DNA from: Pseudomonadota bacterium
GTDB taxonomy: Bacteria > Desulfobacterota > Desulfobacteria > Desulfobacterales > Desulfobacteraceae
Assembly: GCA_018816605.1 (NCBI GenBank)
Contig: JAHIVS010000335.1
Span: 1 to 6,442 of the forward strand
Direction of reading: 5' to 3'
DNA: 6,442 nt
The notes below the pieces were generated by a model. The model was given only the letters and a program-made list of their open reading frames with translations, ran no database searches and had not been told where the DNA came from. Below are positions 1 to 6,289 of this stretch, in pieces (position 1 is the stretch's first letter; each line of letters starts with the position of its first letter). A program made the position numbers and the translations under genes.

Positions 1-1
1 C

Positions 2-607
2 TTGTTCATGATCGCCCCTTCCAAGCTGCATCCCCTCTGGTATTCAGGGTATCTGCATGTTTATTTCTTTATTTCCTCCATGTTTGCCGGCATGTCCATG
101 GTGATCTTTGAAGGCAGTATGGCCCATCGCTGGCTCCACCACAAAATGGATGCCACCCACCTGGCCGAGTCCGACGGGGTGGTGCTGGGATTTGGAAAGG
201 CAGCTTCCTTTGTGATGATGGGGTATGTGGGTATTAAGATCATCGGACTCGCCGTGGACAACAACTGGCATTATCTGGCCACGGGCTGGGGCGCCTGGTT
301 CCTGGTGGAACTGGTCGGATTTGTTCTTTTCCCGGCCATTCTTTATTCTGTGGGGGCCAGGGAAAAGAACCTGACCCTTATCCGCATCGCTTCCCTGTGG
401 ACGGTCCTGGGCATTGTTCTGAACCGGCTCAATATTTCCGTGATCGCCTTTAACTGGCACCTGCCGTCTGCGGAACGGTATGTCCCCAGCTTTATGGAAG
501 TCGGCACCACCTTGTTTATTGTGACCCTGGGGGTTGTGGTTTACAAATTCATTGTAACCCGGATGCCCATACTGCATGAACATCCCGATTATAAAGAAGT
601 GCATTAA
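2..607 (+). CDS. hmcC: HmcC-like NrfD-family integral membrane subunit (5' partial)
   Basis: This is the C-terminal half of a polytopic membrane protein; the frame is open to the left edge, so the true start lies outside the window. The 201 visible residues contain about five hydrophobic helices (roughly residues 15-36, 64-85, 96-117, 127-150 and 163-185), with a conserved-looking NRLNISVIAFNW stretch and a short hydrophilic C-terminus. NrfD/PsrC-type subunits have about 8-10 helices and anchor a periplasmic ferredoxin or cytochrome partner while passing electrons to or from the quinone pool or the cytoplasmic side. The call as HmcC rests mainly on context: a tiny membrane protein, a NarI-like cytochrome b and an HdrD-like Fe-S protein follow in the order hmcC-D-E-F. 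The TAA stop at 605-607 lies 18 nt before hmcD. NrfD proteins of other respiratory complexes would look similar in isolation. Confidence 0.8.
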   Translation: MFMIAPSKLHPLWYSGYLHVYFFISSMFAGMSMVIFEGSMAHRWLHHKMDATHLAESDGVVLGFGKAASFVMMGYVGIKIIGLAVDNNWHYLATGWGAWFLVELVGFVLFPAILYSVGAREKNLTLIRIASLWTVLGIVLNRLNISVIAFNWHLPSAERYVPSFMEVGTTLFIVTLGVVVYKFIVTRMPILHEHPDYKEVH

Positions 608-625
608 TAGTGAAGGAGAACCACC

Positions 626-748
626 ATGGAATTTTTTACGCTTCATGATTTTATGACCTATACCAAGGGAATTACCTACCTGGTGATGGGGGCTATTTTG
701 ATTTTCATGCCGCTTTACTGGCTTTACCTGACCGACAGGGATGATTGA
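626..748 (+). CDS. hmcD: HmcD-like small single-helix membrane protein
   Basis: This 40-residue ORF was found by reading the gap between hmcC and hmcE. It has a strong Shine-Dalgarno (AAGGAG, 613-618) 7 nt before ATG 626 and ends at TGA 746-748. The protein has a short polar N-terminus (MEFFTLHDFMTYTKG), one hydrophobic helix at about residues 16-36 (ITYLVMGAILIFMPLYWLYL) and an acidic end (TDRDD). A very small single-span protein in this position is characteristic of the Hmc complex, where HmcD is the fourth gene; its biochemical role is not established. The good ribosome binding site, the tight spacing to hmcC and the clear membrane helix argue that the gene is real. The symbol rests on size, topology and gene order, not on a strong sequence signature. 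Confidence 0.8.
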   Translation: MEFFTLHDFMTYTKGITYLVMGAILIFMPLYWLYLTDRDD

Positions 749-789
749 AGGTTTGAACCCGCAATCCTCAGGGAATAAAACGTATTATT

Positions 790-815
790 ATTATAATCTA
801 AACATTATAATCTAA
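790..815 (+). repeat. 12-bp direct repeat in the hmcD-hmcE gap
   Basis: The 12-mer ATTATAATCTAA occurs exactly twice, at 790-801 and 804-815, separated by 2 nt (period 14). It lies in an AT-rich stretch between hmcD and the hmcE ribosome binding site, the longest gap inside this otherwise compact operon. Each copy contains a TATAAT hexamer, but no convincing -35 box sits 16-18 nt upstream of either. It could be a regulator site, a weak internal promoter or chance AT-rich sequence. Confidence 0.5.
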
Positions 816-824
816 TAGGAATAT

Positions 825-829
825 GGAGG
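825..829 (+). promoter_or_regulatory. Shine-Dalgarno deciding the hmcE start
   Basis: GGAGG at 825-829 sits 5 nt upstream of ATG 835. It overlaps the in-frame ATG at 823, which therefore cannot use it. This makes ATG 835 the likely start and shortens the longest open frame by four residues. Confidence 0.75.
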
Positions 830-834
830 CAATA

Positions 835-1512
835 ATGCATGCAGTATTAACAGGGCCCTTATTTTACGCTTCGCTTGGGGTCTGTATAATCGGAATGATC
901 GTTCGATTCTATCAATATTTTAACGGTCTTTCCTGGCAGCTGGACAGAGTGGCCTATAAAGAATACCCGGCCATGGGCTTTAAGGGGGCCGTTCGATCCA
1001 TTTACAAATGGCTGATCCCCTATGGCACCTATGGATGGAGAACCCAACCTGTCATGGCGGCTGCATTTTTCGGCTTCCACATCGGGGTGGTTTTCGTACC
1101 ATTGTTTCTCATCGGTCACAATGTGTTTTTACAGGAAAAACTGGGATTTTCCCTGTTTACCATCAGCAACCCGGTTGCCGATGGTTTAACCTGGATGGCA
1201 ATCGGATGCCTGCTGTTTCTGATCCTGCGGCGCCTGGTCCTTCCGGAAGTCAGAATCATGACCGACAAAAAGGATTGGGGGGTGCTTTTTCTCTCCCTGG
1301 CACCCCTTGTCACAGGCCTGCTGGCCCGGTACCAGATCGGGGATTATTCCCTGTGGCTCAATGCCCATATCCTGTCGGGAGAACTGGTCCTGCTGGCCAT
1401 ACCCTTTACAAAATTGTCCCATGTATTCTTGTTCTTTGCTTCCCGTGCCCAGCTGGGAATGGATTTCGGCATAAAACGCGGCGGACTCAAAGGAACAAAA
1501 ATGACCTGGTAG
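835..1512 (+). CDS. hmcE: HmcE-like NarI-family cytochrome b subunit
   Basis: This 225-residue membrane protein belongs to the HmcE/TmcC group, which resembles the gamma subunit of nitrate reductase (NarI). It has five predicted helices at about residues 4-28, 72-98, 113-136, 148-166 and 178-202. Four histidines fall where NarI places its two heme b ligand pairs: His82 and His95 in helix 2, and His178 and His196 in helix 5. The 18-residue spacing of the second pair equals that of NarI; the first pair is 13 apart rather than 10. The inferred role is to carry electrons across the membrane between the periplasmic Hmc subunits and HmcF. ATG 835 was chosen because the Shine-Dalgarno GGAGG lies 5 nt upstream; the in-frame ATG 823 overlaps that site. 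The length fits the family. It ends 31 nt before hmcF. Confidence 0.87.
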   Translation: MHAVLTGPLFYASLGVCIIGMIVRFYQYFNGLSWQLDRVAYKEYPAMGFKGAVRSIYKWLIPYGTYGWRTQPVMAAAFFGFHIGVVFVPLFLIGHNVFLQEKLGFSLFTISNPVADGLTWMAIGCLLFLILRRLVLPEVRIMTDKKDWGVLFLSLAPLVTGLLARYQIGDYSLWLNAHILSGELVLLAIPFTKLSHVFLFFASRAQLGMDFGIKRGGLKGTKMTW

Positions 1513-1543
1513 GTTAAGGTCACCAGCTTTTAAGGAGAATAAC

Positions 1544-2941
1544 ATGCCAGAAGGAACTTTGTGCAATAAAAAACCCGTTGATACGGCAGAAGGGATCACA
1601 ACCCTACTTGCCGACCAGAGCGGTAAAAAATATTATGAAGAGATGAAGCACCTGGAAATAGATTCCGATCTTTTATGGAAAACCATCCAGAACACCTGTA
1701 AAACCCGCATCAGAACCTGGCTTGAAATTTGTGCCCACTGCGGCATGTGTGCCGATTCCTGCTTTTTATACCTTGCAAACGGCCGGGACCCCAAACAGGT
1801 GCCCGCCTATAAGATCCAGTCCACCCTGGGTGAAATCATCCGGAAAAAGGGAAAGGTGGACAATGCGTTCATGCGTCACGCCATGGAAGTCGCATGGGCC
1901 CAGTGCACCTGTTGTAACCGCTGCGGCACCTATTGCCCCCACGGTATTGATACCGGCATTATGTTCGGATATCTGAGGGGGCTTTGCTACCAGCAGGGAT
2001 TTGTCCCCTGGGAGATGAAAATCGGTGCCGGCATGCACCGGGTGTACAACGCCCAGATGGACATCACCGGCGAAGATTATATCGAGACCTTTGAATGGAT
2101 GGTAGAGGAGAATGAAGAAGAGTATCCCGGCCTGACCGTGCCCGTGGATGTGGAGGATGCCGATATCATGTACACGGTGAATGCAAGGGAGGCCAAACAT
2201 TATCCCGAAGACCTTGCAGAAGCGGCCATCTTATTTCATATCGCAGGAGAAAACTGGACAGTGCCGTCCAAGGGCTGGGAACTGACCAGCCTTGCCATGT
2301 TTGCCGGTGACTGGGCAGCCTGTAAAATGCAGGTGGAAAGTGTCTATGACGCCATGGAACGTTTGCGGCCCAAGCGGATGATTGGAACCGAATGCGGCCA
2401 TGCCCATCGGGCAACCGTTGTTGAAGGACCCTATTGGGCCGGCCGGAAAAGCGGCAGGCCGCCGGTGGAGTCCATTCATTATATCGAATGGCTGGCAGAA
2501 GCCCTGCGCACCGGAAAGCTGAAAATCGACCCGGCCAAACGAATCAAAGAGCCGGTTACGCTGCAGGATTCGTGCAACTATGTGAGAAACCACGGATTGA
2601 GAGAGACGGCCAGGGAAATTGTCTCCTATATCGTGGAGCCGGGCTATTTCATCGACATGTCCCCCAACAAGGAACATAATTTTTGCTGCGGCGGCGGCGG
2701 CGGATTCAATGGTATCGGATATTTTCGCAAACAAAGAAATGCAGGGCTCAAGGTCAAGAGAGATCAGATCCTTGCAACCGGTGCCAAGCTTGTCATTGCC
2801 CCCTGCCATAACTGCTGGGATGCCATCCGTGACCTTGAGGAAGAATTTGACATCGGCATCCGATGGTCCTTTTTAAAGCCTTTGATCATCAAGATGCTGA
2901 TAATTCCGGATCACCTGAAACCCGAGGAAGAAGACGAATAA
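1544..2941 (+). CDS. hmcF: HmcF-like cytoplasmic iron-sulfur protein (HdrD-related)
   Basis: This soluble 465-residue protein has no signal peptide or membrane helix. Two [4Fe-4S] motifs lie near the N-terminus: Cys63/66/69/73 ([11 protein letters not shown]) and Cys121/124/127/131 ([12 protein letters not shown]). The C-terminal half carries a CCG domain of the HdrB/HdrD type: Cys344, Cys381-Cys382-Gly383 within a glycine run, then Cys421 and Cys424. In heterodisulfide reductases such domains hold a non-cubane cluster. A TECGHAHR segment near residue 285 looks like a remnant of the other CCG repeat with most cysteines lost. HmcF and the related TmcB are thought to accept or donate electrons on the cytoplasmic face of their complexes, possibly linking periplasmic H2 oxidation to sulfate reduction; the partner is unknown. 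AAGGAG (1532-1537) lies 6 nt before ATG 1544. TmcB is the main alternative name, but hmcD and hmcE upstream favour hmcF. Confidence 0.88.
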   Translation: MPEGTLCNKKPVDTAEGITTLLADQSGKKYYEEMKHLEIDSDLLWKTIQNTCKTRIRTWLEICAHCGMCADSCFLYLANGRDPKQVPAYKIQSTLGEIIRKKGKVDNAFMRHAMEVAWAQCTCCNRCGTYCPHGIDTGIMFGYLRGLCYQQGFVPWEMKIGAGMHRVYNAQMDITGEDYIETFEWMVEENEEEYPGLTVPVDVEDADIMYTVNAREAKHYPEDLAEAAILFHIAGENWTVPSKGWELTSLAMFAGDWAACKMQVESVYDAMERLRPKRMIGTECGHAHRATVVEGPYWAGRKSGRPPVESIHYIEWLAEALRTGKLKIDPAKRIKEPVTLQDSCNYVRNHGLRETAREIVSYIVEPGYFIDMSPNKEHNFCCGGGGGFNGIGYFRKQRNAGLKVKRDQILATGAKLVIAPCHNCWDAIRDLEEEFDIGIRWSFLKPLIIKMLIIPDHLKPEEEDE

Positions 2942-2983
2942 AACCAAACAGCCGTCGGGATTTTTCCATTGTGTAAAAATATT

Positions 2984-3021
2984 AAGAGGAGGCAGGCCGG
3001 TAAAAGCGGCCGCCTCCTCTT
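2984..3021 (+). terminator. Hairpin terminator or attenuator at the end of the hmc operon
   Basis: A perfect 10-bp stem pairs AAGAGGAGGC (2984-2993) with GCCTCCTCTT (3012-3021). After a bulged A it extends by five more pairs (2995-2999 with 3007-3011), closing a loop at 3000-3006. It lies 43 nt after the hmcF stop and is followed by CTTTAAATA, a poor U tract. It is probably the 3' end of the hmc transcript. With so weak a U tract, partial read-through into the regulator gene is plausible. Confidence 0.6.
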
Positions 3022-3049
3022 CTTTAAATAAAGGGCTGCAACCACCACT

Positions 3050-3511
3050 ATGAGGCTGACCACAAAAAGCCGGTACGGCACCAGACTTGTGCTGGATATA
3101 GGCGTATACGGCGCCGAAAAGCCCGTCCCCCTAGGAGATGTGTCCAAGCGTCAGAATATTTCCCTGAAATATCTGGAACAATTAACGGTTAAGCTCAGAA
3201 ATGCAGGCTTGATCAAAAGCCAGCGGGGTGCAACCGGAGGCCATATGCTGGCAAAACCCGCCAAGGATATCACCGTGGGCATGATTGTCCGAACCCTGGA
3301 GGGCCAGGTGAGGATCACCGATTGTGCCGAAGACCGGAAAGATTCCTGCGGAATCTGCAACCGAGCCGGAGACTGCCTGTCCCGGTGGGTCTGGATAGAG
3401 GCTTCCAATGCCATGTTTGACTGCCTTGACTCCATTACCGTGGAACAGCTTTTAAAAATGGCCAAGGAGGATTCGCAACCCGCCTGCAGGGAAAACCACC
3501 CGCCGTCCTGA
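3050..3511 (+). CDS. rrf2: Rrf2-family redox-responsive transcriptional regulator
   Basis: This 153-residue protein has the hallmarks of the Rrf2/IscR family: the N-terminus MRLTTKSRYGTRLVLDI, a winged helix-turn-helix over about residues 1-70 with ISLKYLEQL and RGATGG, and a cysteine cluster in the sensor region (Cys92, Cys100, Cys103, Cys109). In the family three cysteines here usually bind a [2Fe-2S] or [4Fe-4S] cluster that controls DNA binding; four are present, so the ligand set is uncertain. The family was named after a regulator beside the D. vulgaris hmc operon, and this gene follows hmcF directly, though the response-regulator gene rrf1 is missing. Likely targets are hmc and/or the downstream hydrogenase operon (inference from position). 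The Shine-Dalgarno is poor: AAGGG at 3031-3035 is 14 nt before ATG 3050. The last 12 or so residues are a polar tail. Confidence 0.9.
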   Translation: MRLTTKSRYGTRLVLDIGVYGAEKPVPLGDVSKRQNISLKYLEQLTVKLRNAGLIKSQRGATGGHMLAKPAKDITVGMIVRTLEGQVRITDCAEDRKDSCGICNRAGDCLSRWVWIEASNAMFDCLDSITVEQLLKMAKEDSQPACRENHPPS

Positions 3512-3528
3512 ATCTAGGATATTTTTTT
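3506..3528 (+). terminator. Possible weak terminator after rrf2
   Basis: A short inverted repeat, TCCT (3506-3509) and AGGA (3516-3519), overlaps the rrf2 stop codon and is followed almost at once by a run of T (3522-3528). The stem is only 4 bp, so it would terminate inefficiently if at all. It is listed because the T run is clear and an independent promoter follows. Confidence 0.3.
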
Positions 3529-3537
3529 CCTGAATAC

Positions 3538-3553
3538 ATTAGTGAATACTAAT
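3538..3553. promoter_or_regulatory. Palindromic candidate operator upstream of hysBA
   Basis: ATTAGT-GAAT-ACTAAT has perfect 6-bp arms around a 4-nt centre. Its left part also belongs to a direct repeat of TGAATAC (3531-3537 and 3543-3549, period 12). The palindrome ends 21 nt upstream of the -35 box, with its centre about 64 nt before the predicted transcription start, a place typical of activator sites. The binding protein is unknown. The Rrf2 protein encoded immediately upstream is the nearest candidate by position only. Confidence 0.5.
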
Positions 3554-3574
3554 TGAATTTTTCTATACAAAAGA

Positions 3575-3603
3575 TTGACAGCCGTATCATCCCTTTATAT
3601 ACT
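3575..3603 (+). promoter_or_regulatory. Sigma70-type promoter for hysBA
   Basis: A perfect -35 box TTGACA (3575-3580) and a -10 box TATACT (3598-3603, one mismatch to consensus) are separated by exactly 17 nt. The predicted transcription start is near 3610, giving a leader of about 87 nt before the hysB start. This is the best promoter in the window and implies that the hydrogenase genes are transcribed separately from hmc and rrf2. Confidence 0.8.
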
Positions 3604-3611
3604 GCCCTATC

Positions 3612-3647
3612 GAAAATCAAACCCGCAAGAAACATGATTTTCTGCGG
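3612..3647 (+). promoter_or_regulatory. Structured 5' leader of hysBA with two competing hairpins
   Basis: Two hairpins can form and share sequence. In one, GAAAATCA (3612-3619) pairs perfectly with TGATTTTC (3635-3642). In the other, 3623-3632 pairs with 3638-3647 (CCGCA with TGCGG, one mismatch, then a G-U and three A-U pairs) around the loop 3633-3637. Both use 3638-3642, so they exclude each other. The first arm begins about two bases after the predicted transcription start. Possible roles are transcript stabilisation or a switch. No known riboswitch family is recognised. Confidence 0.4.
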
Positions 3648-3684
3648 TAAAACGTGTACAGAGTGTTAGACTTTTAACAGCATC

Positions 3685-3691
3685 AAGGAGG
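3685..3691 (+). promoter_or_regulatory. Shine-Dalgarno deciding the hysB start
   Basis: AAGGAGG (3685-3691) lies 5 nt before GTG 3697. It overlaps the alternative in-frame GTG at 3691, so initiation should occur at 3697. Confidence 0.75.
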
Positions 3692-3696
3692 TGCCC

Positions 3697-4653
3697 GTGA
3701 AAGACGAACAACAGTTGCCTGAAGCGCAACAGAAGAAAACAGGAGTTTCCAGGAGGAGCTTTCTGAAAACCGTTACTGGAACAGCTGCCGGCATCGGTAT
3801 CTCGCAGATGGTTAATCCTGCGCTCATTTTGGCCCTTGAAAAGGGGTTGACAAGACATCCGGTTCTCTGGATCCAGGGACAGGGCTGTACCGGTTGTTCG
3901 GTTACATTGCTCAATAGTACGTCCCCCCCCATTGCCGATATCCTTCTCAAGGTCATCAGTCTGCAGTTCAACCCGACTGTCATGGCCAGTGAAGGCGAAA
4001 TGGCAATGGAAAACCTGTATGCCGTGGCAGAAGAATACAAAGGCAGATTCTCCATTGTGGTTGAAGGCGCCATCCCCGTGGCAGAAGACGGGAAATACTG
4101 CATTATTGGAGAAATTGGCCATAAAGAGATCACCATGGTGGATATCATGAAAGAGATCGGCCCCAAAGCCGGCTCTGTTCTTGCCATCGGTACCTGCGCT
4201 GCATATGGCGGAATTCCGGCTGCCAAGGGCAATGTCACCGGAGCCACCGGTGTGATGGATTTCTTCCAGGCTGAAGGCATCAAAACACCTGTGGTCAATA
4301 TTCCGGGCTGTCCCCCCCATCCGGACTGGATTGTCGGTTCCCTGGTTTACCTGCTGGAAAAAGGGATCCCCGAACTGGATGAATCCGGTCGTCCGACCTT
4401 GTTTTTTGGCGAAAATATCCATGACAATTGTCCCAAACTGGCCCTGTATGACAACGGTGAATTGTCTGCCACATTGTCTGATCCCAAAGGCTGTCGCATG
4501 GACATCGGCTGTAAAGGGCCGACTACCTATGCAGACTGCTATAAGAGAAAATGGAATGGCGGCGTGAACTGGTGCGTGGACAATGCTGTCTGCATTGGCT
4601 GCGTTGAGCCCGGATTTCCCGACGGCACATCCCCCTTTTATGAACCCGCTTAA
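3697..4653 (+). CDS. hysB: [NiFeSe] hydrogenase small subunit, periplasmic
   Basis: This 318-residue subunit carries the electron relay of a [NiFeSe] uptake hydrogenase. The N-terminus has a twin-arginine signal (SRRSFLK, Arg19-Arg20) followed by a hydrophobic stretch to about residue 47, so the folded heterodimer should be exported by Tat. Three clusters can be assigned: proximal [4Fe-4S] from Cys64, Cys67, Cys167 and Cys205; distal from His242, Cys245, Cys266 and Cys272; medial from Cys281, Cys293, Cys299 and Cys302. Standard [NiFe] enzymes have proline where Cys293 stands (NWC here, NWP there) and so hold a medial [3Fe-4S] cluster; the extra cysteine marks the all-[4Fe-4S] NiFeSe type. The start is GTG 3697, set by its Shine-Dalgarno. 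hysA follows after 37 nt and must be co-transcribed. No C-terminal membrane anchor is present. Confidence 0.95.
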   Translation: MKDEQQLPEAQQKKTGVSRRSFLKTVTGTAAGIGISQMVNPALILALEKGLTRHPVLWIQGQGCTGCSVTLLNSTSPPIADILLKVISLQFNPTVMASEGEMAMENLYAVAEEYKGRFSIVVEGAIPVAEDGKYCIIGEIGHKEITMVDIMKEIGPKAGSVLAIGTCAAYGGIPAAKGNVTGATGVMDFFQAEGIKTPVVNIPGCPPHPDWIVGSLVYLLEKGIPELDESGRPTLFFGENIHDNCPKLALYDNGELSATLSDPKGCRMDIGCKGPTTYADCYKRKWNGGVNWCVDNAVCIGCVEPGFPDGTSPFYEPA

Positions 4654-4690
4654 ATCCTAAAAATTTTCATAACCTGAAGGAGGTTTTATT

Positions 4691-6202
4691 ATGGCAGGCT
4701 GTAAACCACAGGCTGAACCGGCCGGAGCCGGGAAGACGATTAAGATCAGCATTGATCCTGTTACCAGGATTGAGGGGCATCTTAAGGCAGAAGTTACCGT
4801 TAAGGGCGGTGTGGTCGTGGATGCGAAATTATCCGGCGGCATGTACCGCGGTTTTGAACAAATATTGGTTGGCCGGGACCCGCGGGATGCCACCCAGATT
4901 ACCCAGAGAATCTGCGGCGTTTGCCCCACGGCCCATGCCACGGCATCTGCACTGGCCCTGGATGACGCCTTTGGCGTTGAACTGACAGACAACGGAAGAA
5001 TTGCAAGAAACCTGATTTTCGGAGCCAATTACCTCCAGAGTCATATCCTGCATTTCTACCACCTGGCGGCCCTGGATTATGTAAATGGTCCGGAAACGGC
5101 TCCTTTTATCCCCAGATACAAGAACAACGATGTCCGGGTTCCCAAAGAGATCAATGACGTGGCTGTCGGGCAATACCTTGAAGCCCTTGAAATGAGAAGA
5201 ATCTGCCATGAAATGGTGGCCCTTCTGGGCGGAAGAATGCCCCATGTTCAGGGTATCGTTGTGGGCGGCGCCACTGAAATTCCCACAAGGGAAGCACTGG
5301 ATGCCTATCTGGTACGCTTTAAAAAGGTAAAAGAATTTATCCTCAACAAATATGTCCCCATTGTATACCTGCTGGCAGGCCCCTACGGCGATCTGCTCAA
5401 GGAAGGTGTGGGCCATAAGAACCTGGTTTCCTGGGGCGTTTTCCCCCTGGACAACAAGGGCAATACCCTTCTGAAATCCGGTGTCTACACCGACGGAAAG
5501 GATTATAAAGTTGATCCTGCCATGATCAAGGAATATGTAAAATATTCATGGTTTGACGATTCAACCACAGGCCTGAACCCCACCAAGGGCCAGACCCTGC
5601 CCAATCCCAACAAACCCGGTGCCTACAGCTTTATCAAGGCCCCCAGATACAACGGCAAACCCCATGAAGGCGGCCCCCTTGCAAGAATGTGGGCCACCAA
5701 TCCCGAACTGTCCAAAAAAGGTCAGGAAACACTGGGAGTTAAAAACCTTCGTGATATCGGCGATGCCTGCTTCTCCACCCTTGGACGTCATGTGGCAAGG
5801 GCTGAAGAGACCGCCCTTGTGGCGGCAGCGGTTGAAGAATGGATCTCCCAGGCCCAGCCCGGCAAGGAAACCTTTGTTCCCATGGCCATTCCGGAAACCG
5901 CAGAAGGCCTCGGCATGACAGAAGCCCCCCGGGGTGCTTTGCTCCACTATGTGGACATTAAGAACTCTGTCATCTCCAATTACCAGGTCACCTCTGCCAC
6001 CATCTGGAACGCCAACCCCATGGATGATATGGGACAAAGGGGCCCCATTGAACAAGCCCTGATCGGCGTAACGGTCCCTGATGTTGAAAACCCGGTGAAT
6101 GTGGGGCGGCTTATCCGCTCCTACGACCCCTGACTGGGTTGCGCCGTCCACGTGCTGGACGCAGACACTGGCAAAGAAATTAAAGTAGAATTACCGCTAT
6201 AA
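4691..6202 (+). CDS. hysA: [NiFeSe] hydrogenase large subunit, selenoprotein (UGA 6131-6133 = Sec481)
   Basis: This catalytic subunit has 503 residues including selenocysteine. It binds the Ni-Fe(CN)2CO centre that oxidises or produces H2. The N-terminal motif RICGVCPTAH supplies Cys75 and Cys78; the C-terminal motif DPULGCAVH supplies Sec481 and Cys484, with His487 at the processing site. Glu28 in RIEGH matches the conserved proton-path glutamate. The frame meets TGA at 6131-6133 but continues with perfect family sequence to TAA 6200-6202; stopping at TGA would remove two of the four metal ligands. A SECIS-like hairpin follows the TGA. The 16 residues after His487 (VLDADTGKEIKVELPL) should be cut off by the maturation protease once nickel is inserted. 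The start MAGCKPQAEPAG has a cysteine in a lipobox-like context but no signal peptide. AAGGAGG (4677-4683) is 7 nt before ATG 4691. Export would be with hysB. Confidence 0.96.
6134..6161 (+). promoter_or_regulatory. Bacterial SECIS element of hysA
   Basis: A 17-nt hairpin at 6145-6161 has six perfect pairs (CGTCCA with TGGACG) and the five-base loop CGTGC, which contains a G-U pair of bases as SelB-binding loops do. It starts 11 nt after the UGA; spacer and hairpin size match the minimal element of E. coli fdhF. Weaker pairing can continue below the stem (6143 with 6162, 6142 with 6164). It lies in the coding sequence and would recruit SelB with Sec-tRNA to the UGA. Confidence 0.8.
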
Positions 6203-6224
6203 TTTAAATTGTCCTGAAAATCCC

Positions 6225-6263
6225 AAGAGGGGATGCCCATGGCATCCCCTCTTAATTTTTATT
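6225..6263 (+). terminator. Strong intrinsic terminator after hysA
   Basis: A perfect 13-bp stem pairs AAGAGGGGATGCC (6225-6237) with GGCATCCCCTCTT (6241-6253) around a 3-nt loop. It is followed by AATTTTTATT. It begins 23 nt after the hysA stop and ends 27 nt before the next gene. It should end or stabilise the hysBA transcript, leaving hysD to read-through or to a promoter not visible here. Confidence 0.85.
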
Positions 6264-6289
6264 AAAAGTGCAGGGGCTGGAACAAAAAA

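Noticed and set aside
804..816. Shared ATTA...TAAT operator upstream of hmcE and of hysB
   Set aside because: Both places have these arms but with different spacing (5 versus 8 nt), and the words are common in AT-rich DNA; a common site cannot be claimed.
823..834. ATG 823 as the hmcE start
   Set aside because: It overlaps the Shine-Dalgarno used by ATG 835 and has no ribosome binding site of its own.
2687..2703. GCGGCGG-type triplet repeat in hmcF
   Set aside because: It encodes the conserved glycine run of the CCG motif, so it is explained by protein function and not by a repeat element.
3691..3696. GTG 3691 as the hysB start
   Set aside because: It is immediately adjacent to and overlapping the Shine-Dalgarno; GTG 3697 has correct 5-nt spacing.
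3923..3930. Run of eight C in hysB as a possible phase-variation tract or frameshift
   Set aside because: The frame is intact and continues with full family motifs; there is no second frame or other sign of switching.
3607..4422. Long open frame on the - strand (271 codons) opposite hysB
   Set aside because: It lies antisense to a well-supported gene with clear family motifs, has no recognisable domain and no convincing ribosome binding site; it is a codon-bias shadow. The same holds for - strand frames at 44-646, 2231-2809, 4829-5416 and 5561-6151.
4691..6133. hysA ending at TGA 6131-6133
   Set aside because: The downstream frame encodes the essential C-terminal metal ligands in perfect family form and a SECIS-like hairpin follows, so TGA is read as Sec.
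6131..6202. hysA as a pseudogene with a nonsense mutation of the TGC/TGT cysteine codon
   Set aside because: Cys293 in HysB, the SECIS geometry and close resemblance to known Sec-containing HysA all point to a natural selenoprotein.
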